Assembly: GCF_965363235.1 (NCBI RefSeq)
Contig: NC_134840.1
Coordinates: 85,408,916 to 85,472,915, forward strand
From: Mytilus galloprovincialis
Lineage: Eukaryota; Mollusca; Bivalvia; Mytilida; Mytilidae
Reading direction: 5' to 3'
Length of the DNA stretch: 64,000 nucleotides
Shown piece after piece: positions 22,453-33,893 of this stretch. Below the pieces are notes generated by a model. That model saw only the letters and a list, made by a program, of their open reading frames with translations, searched no databases and was not told where the DNA came from. Position 1 is the stretch's first letter; each line of letters opens with the position of its first letter. The translations under genes and the position numbers were made by a program.

Positions 22453-24252
22453 TATATAAATAAAGATATACATAAATCATAAATGTTTTTTTTACATTAA
22501 AAATGTCAAAAAGTGTGCTTGTCACAATATTGAAAATAATTTTTAGTACAAATTATTGTATGTATAATGTCTAAAAATTATAATACAAATACAAGTCAAC
22601 TATCACGAGTATAAAATACATTTTCGCTTTTATATGAACATTTTTACAGCAGATTTTGGAAGTATACAATACCACATTTTCATTTGTAAAAAGAAATATA
22701 ATTATTTCATTATCAGTCTCCAGAAATAAGAACGTCAAATTTTGATCTGCGAGAATAAGAAAAGCAACCAATATGTTTTCAAAGCGACCTTCAAAAATAA
22801 TAAATTCAGAGATCTTCAAAATTGAAGAAGAAAATTTAGAAAAGAAAGATTTAAAATAATTATGTGCGTCAGTCTATGTATAAAGAGAGAAGAAAACTGC
22901 GTCCGGCTTAACCTAAAAAAATCAAGCAGAATTTCAGAATATTGGATGATATTGGTGTTGTTACAAATTAAAATGATGACTTTGTATTATGTAACGATCC
23001 ACAAAGCGGAATAATTTTATAAGGATGCAAGGCTATTTTCTGTGTACAATGTCAGAGGAATTTTTTGCTGATGGTATCTAGTCAATCTTTTAGTTGTTAT
23101 ATAAAAATAAATTAAATTGGCGCAATTAGAGGATTATTTTATTGGCGCAGATGATACCTATAGTTTTGAAAATAAGATGGCGCAAAAGAATTATTGGCGC
23201 AATTAAGTTGTGGCGCAAATAAGTTACTTTTTGGCACAAAAAGATATCGCCCATATTAGCAATAGTTTGCTAATTAGATAAAAATACATGTAACAGTGGC
23301 ATCGCCCCTGGACATTTTAATCTGAATAATTGCTGTTTGTTTTAACAGCTGTTAATTTTTATTTCTATAATCCTTTTATGTATACTAATTTGACAAAATG
23401 ATTGTGTGAAGTGATTTTAAATTCTGACTGAACTAAGACAGATTTTTCACAGTGACACTTTTTTCTAATTTTGTTTAACAAGGTGATTAATTACTTATCA
23501 ATCTATATAGTTAAAAGATCTTTCTTAAAAGCTGAACACTAATATATGATTCTCACATTTTTTTACTTTAAAATTAAATAATAATTATTAAAAAAAAACA
23601 TCTCTAGGTCAAATAAATATTAATATACATTGTAACTTCAGTATAAATTATAGACTTCATATATTAAAAAAGTATGTGATATCAATATTTGAAAAACAAG
23701 TATTATTTTACAATTTATATTATTAAACACAAATCCTTATCTTTAACACCATAAAAGTATATGTAATTGAAATGTAATTCAAAAGTAATTGAGCATCACA
23801 TGCTTTTTTTCAATGTAATTAATTATTATAGTACCATTACATGTAATTAATTAAATTACCATTACATGTAATTAAAAAAAATGCTCAATTACACATTACA
23901 TTCAATTACATGGAAAATTGTAATGCATTACACTTAATTATCATTACATTTTCAATTACCCCATCCCTGGCAGTAACCTAACAACGGGTTGTCTGATTCA
24001 TCTCAAAATTTCAGGGCAGATAGATCTTGACCTGATTAACAATTTGCACCTGTCAGATTTGCTCTAACTGCTTGATTGGTATGCCGGGTCACCGGACACA
24101 ATTTTTAAACTAAATACCCCAAGGATGATTGTGGCCAAGTTTGGTTTAATTTATCCCAGTAGTTTCAGAGGAGAAGATTTTTGTAAAAGTTTACAGACGA
24201 CGGACGCCAAGTGATGAGAAAAACTCACTTGGCCCTTTGGGCCAGGTGAGCT

Positions 24253-25220
24253 AAAAAAAGAGAATTGCTTAGAATACGTATATAGTGTAATTAAGCGTGA
24301 TACAGAAATCTGAAAACAGTAAGCGGGATCAGGGATCAGACCCCCCCCCTCCCCAAAGAGACCCCCTTAATAAGAACGAGTAGAGTAGCTTAGACCATGT
24401 TATTAAGCCTTTACATGTACAAGAAGAAAGCATGATCATCCATTTGAATTAGTGAGAGACTGAAAAAACATGCGTGTAACGATGAATCAACTTTCGTTAA
24501 AACACGCTTCATGGCATTACAATGACTGGTATAAAATGTCTATCCTGGAGACAAAAGTCATACAACAAGCTAAGCAATTAAGGTATGTTGAGTCATTTGA
24601 GCGTGCCAATATTGTTTTAAATCAGTGACGCAAATTATCAGGCAGGCCATCTAGTGGTGAGTTTACTCGTCAAATAACTTCAAGGACAAGCCGCTTCAAA
24701 TTCAGCATGCATTGTTAACTATTTGATGAAATTAAAAATCATTTGCTTTGTTTTAAAATAATCGGGACATGATGTTGCTTTTCAAATACTACAGTGCAGC
24801 ATGTCTTCATTCATTAAGTTTACAGGATGATCTGTTAGCGAAAGAAAGAAAAAAACATGTTCGTTGTCGTATAGTTTGTGCCATTTACATTTGTTTACAG
24901 ATATTGCATTTTGTGAAAAAAAAGGTAAAAAGCTGTTTATGATCGTTCGAGATTTCAAATCATTTCCATCTTTACAATGAATTCCAACCTCTCTGGTAAA
25001 TATTTTGCCTGGTTAGTAGATGACATTTTTTTTCAAATGGATAATGATTACAATACACTCTCATTTGATACTGAACGGAAATGTATACTTAGGCTGAGTG
25101 TGTGATATTTTTTTATGAAGAACCAGTACACCCCTGATCAAAAATATGGTATTGGTATAGTCCAAAGTCTTTATGTAAAATGGTACAATACAACAGTTAT
25201 TGAGATTTGGTCAATGACTG
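24253..25220. other. Intergenic stretch, nothing recognised
   Basis: Only degenerate fragments are present, such as a C-run near 24340 in AGACCCCCCCCCTCCCC. No supported exon. Confidence 0.4.
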
Positions 25221-25224
25221 CTTT

Positions 25225-25625
25225 AAAATCATAAAAAAATGTGGTATGATTGCCAATTTGAAAAATCGCCACAAAAGACAAAAAATTACACATACATTTA
25301 CAACTATAGGTCAACGTACGGCCTTCAACAATAAGCAAAGCCCTTACCGCATAGTCGGCAATAAAGGGCCCGAATTGACAAATATAAAACAATTCAAACG
25401 AGAATGTGGCGAGGTTAAACATGTCAGCGGGAGCCCACCCCTCCCCTTACATCGGACATTGGTGTATATAAAAAGAAGATGTGGTATGATTGGCAATTGA
25501 ATAACTCTTCACAAGAGACCAAAATAACACAGATATTTACAACAACATGTTACCGCACGACCTTCAACACTGAGCAAATCCCATACCACATAGTCAGCTA
25601 TTAAAGGCGTCAAAGAGACAATAAG
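25225..25625 (+). repeat. Two tandem copies of the short interspersed mussel repeat
   Basis: Cores begin near 25240 (TGTGGTATGATTGCCAATTT) and 25478 (AAGAAGATGTGGTATGATTG). Each is followed by a GACAACTCTTCAC-like block and a CGTACGGCCTTCAAC-like block. The first copy continues into CATGTCAGCGGGAGCCCACC, part of the long form. Confidence 0.75.
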
Positions 25626-26590
25626 GTTTATTTCAAATGGTGGTAGATCCAACTTGTTCTTCAAGTCATTGAATGCAGATCAATTAGGGATTGTAAGAAA
25701 TTTCTTTGTGCACCTGAAAATAAACATGGGTTGATAAGATTTATAGGTACACTGTAACTATGCACTATCGCACTACAATGACTTTAATTTGGAAGAACAT
25801 GACGAAATATTTCCAGCGGGATATTTTCAAATTTTTTGTGTAGGATTTGTAAGTGACTGAAGTGGCAGATATAAGAATTATTCTGTCGCCTCTTTTTGCC
25901 AGAGAACAGATATTGAAAAGTTATTCCAGGGGTTGCATCATGTTAAAATCATGACAGTTATGTTTTATTTCTAATAAGGTCATATCCTTTGATGTCAAAC
26001 AAGATGAATTGTGATTTTAGACTGGAGACGTTTCTTCAACCAAAGCCACAAGACAGTTTTTACCTACTCACGACACATGCAACTTTTTAAAAGGATGTCT
26101 GGGCATGTTACAAGCAAGGGTACGTATCACTAATATCTGGTAATCAGACATAAATATGACTAGCTGTATTTGTGGAGCATTCTTAGCGCATGCATCCATG
26201 GAACAAAATCTCAGTTACCACGAGAGACTACCGAGAAATTGTTCAAAATGTCTAAAATTTGCAATTTTTTTTAAAATCCCCCCTTTTGACCTTTGAACGC
26301 AGTTTTCAAAAATCTGCACCACTTTGGCACTCTACGACATGCCTTAAGCCAAAGATATAATATCTATCTACAAAATAAGACCAAAATTAGCCATTAGGTA
26401 TTTCGGTCCATTAAATTTTCAAATTTACCTTATTTGTCACCGTACTAATAGTTATCTCATTGGAAACCATATCACCTCTCCTTATTTTCACAGATTTTTT
26501 TTGACGAATACGTTTTACTACAAATAACAGATGCATTGATTAATTACAAACTTTATTGAAAAGCACTGTATGCCGATATTACGGGGCGCC
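25626..26590. other. Intergenic stretch, nothing recognised
   Basis: No long frame, exon with splice partners, or repeat shared with the rest of the window was found. Confidence 0.4.
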
Positions 26591-26609
26591 GAATGGGACT
26601 CTTGTGGTT

Positions 26610-27205
26610 TTGTACTCGAATTTCAATTTTGTACGGACAAAGTGACTTTTGTTCAAACAAAAATGAGTTCAATTTAACAAAATGTGAAGCATACTACAAA
26701 TTTAAAATTTTGTCATACAAAATTATCTTTCAGTGGACAAAAGTCACTTTCGTCATGACAAAATTCATTTTTGTTACACAGACTTGACTTTTGTTACCTA
26801 ATTTAAAAATTGGGCGACAAAAGTCAATTTTGTATGCAAATTAGTTTAGTTTAGATTCTGTGAACAAATTTGCTTACAAAATCGACTTACAAAATTGACT
26901 TATGTGAGACAAAAATGACTTTTGTGAGACAAAATTCAATTTTGTCACTTTTGTCGTCACAAAAATGAATTTTGTCGTCACAAAATTGAATTTTGTCGCC
27001 ACAAAATTGACTTATGCGAGACAAAATTGAATCTCACACAATTTACTTTTTTGTTTTAATTTCCATATAAGGTAACAAAAGTCAATTTTGTATGCAAATA
27101 AGTTTATATTTGCATACCTTTTTGACAAAATTGACTTTTGTCATGACAAAACCGAATTTTGTCTACAAAAATGAATTTTGTCATCACAAAATTGAAGTTC
27201 TCATA
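26610..27205. repeat. Cluster of ACAAAATTGAATTTTGT-type palindromes
   Basis: More than fifteen short units, each close to ACAAAA-x(4-8)-TTTTGT, occur in direct and inverted order. GTCGTCACAAAATTGAATTT recurs around 26950-27010. Individual units are self-complementary, so the region could fold into many short hairpins. It ends just before the inverted-repeat element at 27232. Confidence 0.8.
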
Positions 27206-27231
27206 AAACAAGTCTGTATCACATAGTTTTA

Positions 27232-28169
27232 AGCCTCGGTCACATCTTACCGGATAGCTCGAACGGACGCCTAACGGATAACTTTTTTTCAATCCGTTCA
27301 TGTCCGTTAGACGTCCGTTCTTATCCGTTAGACGTCCGTCCATATCCGTTGCATATCCGTTGAGCGTACGTTTTATCCGTCGACGTCCGTTCTGTCCGGT
27401 GGAAAATTTTGAGCATGTTAAAAACTTTGAACGGACGTCCGACGGATACAATGTCCGTTGAACGTCCGTTAGGCGTCCGTTTTGTACGGTACTCGTTCGT
27501 TTCGTTTCCGGTTTGTATCCGTCACGTGTCCGTTATACATTCGCTGGAGGTCTGGAAGATAAATATACCAACGGACTTCTACCGGACGTTTAACGGATAA
27601 AACGGATGATGAACGGATCTGAAACGGATAAATGCCAATTGAAAATTTCGCGTCAGAAATGCCAATTATTTGTATGTCAGATTTCTTAAGGTTCATGAAT
27701 TCTTATTATTCATAATCGATCTTAGAGTATAGGCACGTCTTTATAATCAAGCAGTTCTTATTCAGGCCAGACACTGCCCTTTGGCGGAATTTTAAAGAAC
27801 AAACCAAAACCAGCTACTAGTATACAGAAACATTTTGAATATTTATGCGATTTACATGTATATTTATTGTCGCCTTTGATTTTTCCGTATATCTTGTTCA
27901 TCCGTTTTATCCGGTACGCTTCCGTTAAGTGTCCGTTTTAAGCGTTACTCGTCCCTTGGATGTACGTTCGACATCCGTTCTGTCCGGTACGTGTCCGTTT
28001 TTCGTACGTTGCATATCCGGTGTGTGTCCGTTATCCATCCGTTACACATCCGTTTATTCGGTCAGTACATCTACGGACTCCCAACGGATAACAATTTTGT
28101 CAACGGACAACTTTTATTTTCATCCGTTAGGCGTCCGTTCGTGCTATCAGGTAAGGTGTGACCGAGGCT
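27232..28169. mobile_element. 0.94-kb element with about 45-bp inverted repeats and CGGACG clusters
   Basis: The left end is AGCCTCGGTCACATCTTACC and the right end, reversed, AGCCTCGGTCACACCTTACC. The match continues through GATAGC and GAACGGACGCCTAACGGAT. Inside both ends are dense arrays of GTCCGTT and TATCCGTT motifs in mirror order (27270-27540 and 27900-28140), around a unique centre. The target duplication could not be resolved because the flanks are T/A-rich. No transposase. Confidence 0.85.
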
Positions 28170-28170
28170 T

Positions 28171-29850
28171 TTGGCCTGCCGGCAATTGTTCATTCGAATT
28201 CGTTGTAAACCAGGATACCATATCCCCCTTTCATCATTCTACTGACAAACTCGTACGGGTCTAGGATATAAGTGCTATGCGCCATTTTAAAGGAAATAAG
28301 TACCTCTTCCTCTGGTATCATTGCCCATGCACGTGGAGAATCTCTTAGTTTGGCCAGCCGACAATAGTTCATTTTCGAATTTGTGATATACCAGGGTACC
28401 CCCCTTATCCTTTCCTGACTAACTCTTACGGGTCTAGGGCATAAGTGCTATGAACCATTTTAGAGGCAATACCCACCTCTACCTCTGGTATAATGGTCGA
28501 TGTGGAGAATCTCTTAGTTTGGTCAGCCGGCAATAGTTCAGTTCGAATTCGTTGTAAACCAGGATACCATATCCCCTTTTAACCCTCTACTGACAAACTC
28601 ATACGGGTCTAGGGTATAAGTGCTATGGGCCATTTTTAAGGGAATAAGTATATGTTCCTCTGGTATCCTTGCCCACGTGGAGAATCTCTTAGCTTGGCCA
28701 GCCGGCAATAGTTCCTTTTCGATTTTGTGATATACCAGGGTACCCCCTTATCCTTTCCTTACTAACTCGTACGAGTCTAGGGCATAAGTGCTATGGGCCA
28801 TTTTAGAGGCAACTCTCAACTCTACCTCTGGTATAATGGTTGATGTGGAGAATCTCTTAGTTTGGCCTGCCGGCAATAGTTCAGTTCGAATTCGTTGTAA
28901 ACCAGGATACCATACCCCCCTTTTAACCCTCTACTGACAAACTCGTACGGGTCTAGGGTAAAAGTGCTATGGGCCATTTTTAAGGCAATAAATTCTTGTT
29001 CCTCTTGTTTCCTTGCCCACGTGGAGAATCTCTTAGTTTGGCCAGCCGGCAATAGTTCCTTTTCGGAATTGTGATATACCAGGGTACCCCCTTATCCTTT
29101 CATAACTAACGCGTACGGGTCTAGGGCATGAGTGCTATGGGCCATTTTAGAGGCAACACCCAACTCTACCTCTGGTATAATGGTCGATATGGAGAATCTC
29201 TTAGTTTGGCCAGCCGGCAAAAGTTCAGTTTGAATTCGTTGTAAACCAGGATACTTTATCCCCCTTTTAACCCTCTACTGACAAACTCGTACGGGTCTAG
29301 GGTATAAGTGCTATGGACCATTTAAAAGGCAATAAGTACCTCTTCCTCTGGTATCATTGCCCACGTGGAGAATCTCTTAGTTTGTCCACCCGGCAATAGT
29401 TCATTTTCGATTTTGTGATATACGAGGGTAACCCCCTCCTTATCCCTTCCTGACTAACTCGTACGGGTTAGGGCATAAGTGATAGAGGCCATTTTAGAGG
29501 CAATACCCACCTCTACCTCTGGTATAATGGTCGATGTGGAGAATCTCTTAGTTTGGCCAGCCGGCAATAGTTCAGTTCGAATTCGTTGTAAACCAGGATA
29601 CCATATCCCCCTTTTAACTCTCTACTGACAAACTCGTACGGGTCTAGGGTATAAGTGCTATGGGCCATTTTTAAGGCAATAAGTACCTCTTCCTCTGGTA
29701 TCATTGCCCACGTGGAGAATCTCTGAGTTTGGCCAGCCGGCAATAGTTCATTTTCGATTTTGTGATATACCAGGGTACCCCCTTATCCTTTCCTGACTAA
29801 CTCGTACGGGTTTAGGGCAAAAGTGGTATGGGCCATTTTAGAGGCAATAA
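28171..29850. repeat. 345-bp higher-order satellite, five units
   Basis: GAATTCGTTGTAAACCAGGA occurs at 28196, 28545, 28888, 29232 (as TGAATTCG) and 29579, giving steps of 349, 343, 344 and 347 bp. Each unit is two diverged halves of about 172 bp. One has AACCAGGATACC and CCTCTACTGACAAACTCGTA; the other has TATACCAGGGTACC and CCTGACTAACTCGTACGG. Both end GGAGAATCTCTTAGTTTGGC. The array starts within a few bases of the preceding element's end. Confidence 0.95.
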
Positions 29851-29953
29851 TATGGACTGGTAATGTTGAGATTAATGACTCTGATTGATCTCCGTAATGT
29901 TGAAGAATTATGTCTTTGAAATAGTAATTGACAGTTTTTATTTTTCTGTTTTT

Positions 29954-30736
29954 ATACGCCCGTCGTCTATTAGACGGGGCGTATTATGGTATACCGTTGT
30001 CCGTCCGTCCGTCCGTCGTCCACATTTCGGACAATAACTCAAAAACACTTTCACCAATTTCCATGAAACTTAAGTGAATTGTTTATATCTATTGATGTAA
30101 GCTCCCTTTCAATTTTTATAAATTTCAGATTTTAAGTTTTGGATTTATGGGGCTTTATTCATAAAAAAGGGGAAATTTTCAACACTTCGGACAATAACTC
30201 AAAAAGGCTTTCACCAATGTCCATGAAACCTTGGTAATTGTTTATATCTATTGATGTAAGCTCCCTTTCAATTTTTATAAATTTCAGATTTTAAGTTTTG
30301 GATTTATGGGGCTTTATTCATAAAAAAGGGGGATTTTTAACACTTCGGACAATAACTCAAAAAGGCTTTCACCAATGTCCATGAAACTTTGGTGAATTGT
30401 TTATATCTATTGATGTAAGCTCCCTTTTAATTTTTATAAATTTCAGATTTTACATTTCCGTGTTATGAATTTTTATGCTTAAAAAAGGGGGGATTTTCCA
30501 ATTTTGGGACAATAACTAACACTTTCACAAAATTTTATGCAACTTTGATAAATTGTTTATATCTATTCACCTTAATAGTGCCAATTTTTTTGTGCATTTT
30601 TATTTATTATTTGGGGGGGGGGGTATTTGACAGGGCTCACACTATTTCTAGTTGATCATATAAATTCATTTAAAGCATAAAAGACAAGTTAAAAGAGCAA
30701 CGGGCGTATCATGCGCTAAAGCGCAGCCCTTTATTT
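29954..30736 (+). mobile_element. Helentron-like element, family 2, second copy
   Basis: It has the same 5' end (TATACGCCCGTCGTC) and 3' end (ACGGGCGTATCATGCGCTAA, AGCGCAGCCC) as 7176-8346, but only three 160-bp units. About 30560-30650 is replaced by unrelated sequence with a G-run (TTTGGGGGGGGGG), so it has an internal rearrangement. It is also inserted in a T-run. Confidence 0.8.
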
Positions 30737-30980
30737 ATATTCCTTCAATTAACTACGTTTCTTGTTTTTTTCTGATCTGTTTAAATGGATGATACTATCG
30801 CATGTATTGTATATTTTAGTTTTAGGATTGGACTATAGTTAACATTGATTCAATAATCACAAAATTTTAATGAATCATTATTGTTCTGTTTTGTGTGTAC
30901 TGAGACAATTAAACTTTTTATTTACCTTCGTTTTAAATGACGCGGACCTTGCAGAAGACACCTCATGGCTTAATATTTCT

Positions 30981-31400
30981 TAATACCAATAAAACAATAT
31001 TCAATGATCTAATTACAGTGTTGAATTGGTAACCTTTTAGAAGTATTGATTCACAATGATCGTTTGTAAATTTTCGCGCACGGTAAACCACATCTCCGTA
31101 AAATGTTCAAAACATGTTCTATAGCTTTACCTGCCATAATTTGTACGAAATAAGTTTCTTCAAGGGTCAATACCACACTGTCCATGTGTAGATTTATTAT
31201 GGCAGGTAAAGCTATAGAACATGTAGGACCGGAATCCGACCAGCGCAAGGCATTTCAAGTAACCTATATAGACTCATTTTTACGGAGATGTGGTTTACCG
31301 TGCGCATAAATTTACAAACGATCATTGTGAATCAATACTTATAAAAGATTACCATTTAATCACTGTAATTAGATCATTGAATATTGTTTTATTGGTATTA
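30981..31400. repeat. 420-bp foldback (imperfect palindrome)
   Basis: The left arm 30981-31140 and right arm 31196-31400 are reverse complements, for example CGGTAAACCACATCTCCGTA at 31081 against TACGGAGATGTGGTTTACCG near 31280. The right arm has about 50 extra bases (31226-31277). A 55-bp spacer separates the arms. The 65-codon minus-strand frame across it is a by-product. Confidence 0.85.
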
Positions 31401-31619
31401 ATTGATTTTTAATCAGTAAATTAAAAGCAAACTAAAACAATAATTGTTATATACATATACACATTAATGGATCTACAATCTGTCGATACCTGTATCTTGG
31501 CATTGCACAAGGCCATGTTTTCCTCTAACTGTTTTTGACATCTCTATTATAAATCATTGGAGGTTGAATGTGAACTGATTGAATTTAGTCTTAGAAGCAT
31601 GTTTTTCATGAGTTGTAAG

Positions 31620-32110
31620 TGGCTTTGAAGCAGCTGTCAGTACTCTTAGGTCTGTACGTAGTGTCTTTTTGTTGTTGGGATATACAAATACCCGGTCACG
31701 TCCACTTTGTGTTTTTGCTTTATTTATTTCTATTGGTATCCATCTGATGAGTTAAGACTTGTTCAACTAATTTTGCATTTAGTTCATTCTTCTGTTTAAC
31801 TGCTACAACACTGTCTCAAGTTAGAGGGAGGTTCATTAACATATTTATCCCCGCCACATTTTGTATGTTTCTGCCTGTCCCAAGTCAGGAGCCAGTAATT
31901 CTGTAGTTTGCTGATGTGCTGCATGTTTGTTTTTTTCCCTTTTGTTTTGTACATTAATCATGCCGTTAGCTTTCTCATGTGGTATGGACTTTGTTCAATG
32001 TTGAAGGCCATACGGCCATACGGTGACCTATATTTGTTAACTTCTTTGTCATTTGGTCTCTTGTGGAGAGTTGTCGCATTGGCAATCATAACACATCTTC
32101 TTTTTTATAT
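31620..32110 (-). repeat. Short interspersed mussel repeat, long form, reverse
   Basis: Reverse of the family at 1215-1748: TGTTGGGATATACAAATACC, CCTGTCCCAAGTCAGGAG, GTTGAAGGCCATACGGCC, then CTCTTGTGGAGAGTTGTCGC and ACACATCTTCTTTTTT. A short GCCATACG unit is doubled in the core. Confidence 0.75.
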
Positions 32111-32780
32111 CATCTAACTGTACGAAAATGTATATTTATAAATCTATTTCAGTCAACATTTTTCTCAGCATAGGTTTGAAAACTAAACCAGGTTAAATGC
32201 TTTTCTATTTACCAAAAAACATGATAATTTTTTGCTTATGTCCAGTGGCAAATATTTCATGCACAATCTGCTCAAGTATATGTCGCAGGCTCTACAAAAA
32301 CTAATAAAGGACACATTGAACAAACAAAGAGTAGTCGGATTTACTAAGAAATAGTTCAAAATAAAAAAAAAATGAAGTTATGGTATAATTGCTCTGTATA
32401 GAAAAGCAAAACATTCATCTCCAAACAAGCGTGTTTTGATGTCACTGTTGCAGGAAGGTGACATTAGTCTGTTCATTTATGTCAAAATCAGGAAAAGCAG
32501 AGAACCCATTGGGGGGCCAAGATTGAGCCTTGAGTCATCCAATTGACTACAGACATTTGACTAGATATCTCTCCATCTAGAGCAACCTGTTGTGATCTAT
32601 TACATAAGTATTAAGGAAGGCGCCCTATTAGTCAGTAAGTTTAAGTCAAAGATTCCCAAATTTTAGGCCAGCGATTCTTCAAGAGCAGTAGCGGATAAAA
32701 AATGGGACAGATGACGAACACAAGAGCATTTCTACGAACAAACTTAATCCTACTACATCACCATCCATCGACGTCATAAA
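32111..32780. other. Spacer upstream of the coiled-coil gene
   Basis: No frame or repeat recognised. It should hold the promoter of the gene that follows, but no TATA box or initiator could be assigned with confidence. Confidence 0.35.
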
Positions 32781-32859
32781 CAAACATCTCGCATGACAAC
32801 GTTATAGTTGAAGTATCGGCGATTAATTGCACAAGGAAAAGTTTTTAGACGTCTTAAGA

Positions 32860-32911
32860 ATTAATCCTGTGCAGCACTTCCGAAGATAGTAGTCATAGAA
32901 AGAGAAGTGTG
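32860..32911 (+). other. Probable 5' non-coding exon of the coiled-coil gene
   Basis: A near-consensus donor (AGTGTG|GTAAGTTAT) at 32911/32912 precedes the first coding exon by about 1 kb. The frame that would join the next exon has a TAG shortly before the donor and no ATG after it, so this exon would be 5' UTR. The exon start is unknown; the left boundary given is a guess. Confidence 0.4.
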
Positions 32912-33604
32912 GTAAGTTATTCTTTTGTACTTTTTATCCAAGTACTATGCTTTCTGTTTTTTTCTATTTTTATTTTAAAACCTACTTAGACAAAAATATA
33001 TTTTCGGCATCTTCAAGTTAATGTGAGCTTATAATTCATTGTCTTGAACTGATTTCTTTATTTCACTGATAATCCACTACACTTCCATAGATTTTGTATA
33101 AATTTTCCTAAACTGATTAATATATTTTTTTTGGGTATTTTGGCCTAAGTACTTTTGACCTTTTGAGATTACCAGAACGCAATAGTCTCAGATAAGCTGC
33201 ACGCAGGGTTAATTCAAACTACTTTTTTTTCTGGTTCTTAAACGGTTAGAAATAAGCATCTTCTTGTAGATTAAGTTCTTTTTTAAATAATAGAAAAATA
33301 ATGTCAGATTATATAAAATAATATCAGTTTTCGAATTCTGACTACAATTGTCGTGGTTCCTATGCTTTTATGTCCTGTGAAAAGATAAATTGTTGGGGAT
33401 GTTTTTTTAACTTCAAAAATAATACATAAGTAAATGCGACGTGTATAGTATTAATAAAACAGCAACCACTGACACAAAACTAAAGATATGCAAAGGTCGA
33501 TGAACATATTTTATTGGTACACACACGTTTTTTTTTTCATTATGTCAAGCTCAAACTTGCAAGTTATAGGCTTGGTATCAAAACAAGATGTAAAAAAAAA
33601 AATA

Positions 33605-33790
33605 ACAGATACATATACAAAGAAGATGGGTATGATTGCCTATGAGACAACTCTCCACAAGAGACCAAATCACACATAAATTAAGAACTATAGGTCACCG
33701 TACGGCCTTCACTAATGAGCAAAGTCTATACCTTTTAGTTAGCTATAAAAGTCTCTGAAACGTTTGGTTATTTGATTTGTTAGGTTCCTG
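33605..33790 (+). repeat. Short interspersed mussel repeat in intron 1
   Basis: AAGAAGATGGGTATGATTGC, GAGACAACTCTCCACAAGAG and GTCACCGTACGGCCTTCACT mark a copy in the first intron of the coiled-coil gene. A second copy lies at 34130-34300 in the next intron. Confidence 0.8.
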
Positions 33791-33893
33791 TCTCATTGAC
33801 ATGTACCCGACATCACCTTCAATTAGACTTAAAAAAATACTAAATCCACAAATTATTATGAACATTGTGACATATAGGTGTTTCTCCATTTAG

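Larger units (their letters stand above)
21092..23969. mobile_element. 2.9-kb hAT-family element
   Basis: The 8-bp duplication GCAGTAAC flanks it at 21084-21091 and 23970-23977. The ends are CAGACTTGGGGTCAATTA and, reversed, CAGGGATGGGGTAATTGA, the CAG...TGGGG type usual for hAT elements. Subterminal regions at both ends (21110-21240 and 23765-23955) are packed with ATGTAATTAATTAAATTAC-like repeats in both orientations. Inside is a remnant of the hAT dimerisation domain. It has no intact transposase. Confidence 0.9.
20749..24252 (-). mobile_element. Helentron-like element, family 1, split by a hAT element
   Basis: In reverse orientation, the 5' end is at 24252 (AGCTCACCTGGCCCAAAGGG) and the 3' end at 20749 with the hairpin AGGCTC-TTTG-GAGCCT followed by terminal CTAG. 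The middle is split by the insertion at 21092-23969; family 1 sequence stops at GGGGCAGTAAC and resumes at GCAGTAACCTAACAACGG. Without the insertion it is about 0.6 kb, so it is internally shortened. Confidence 0.8.

Noticed and set aside
28190..29743. Minus-strand frames in the 345-bp satellite (shared MAHSTYTLDPYEFVSR)
   Set aside because: Unit steps (349, 343, 344, 347) are not all multiples of three, so no frame continues across units; the alternate half-units have stops.
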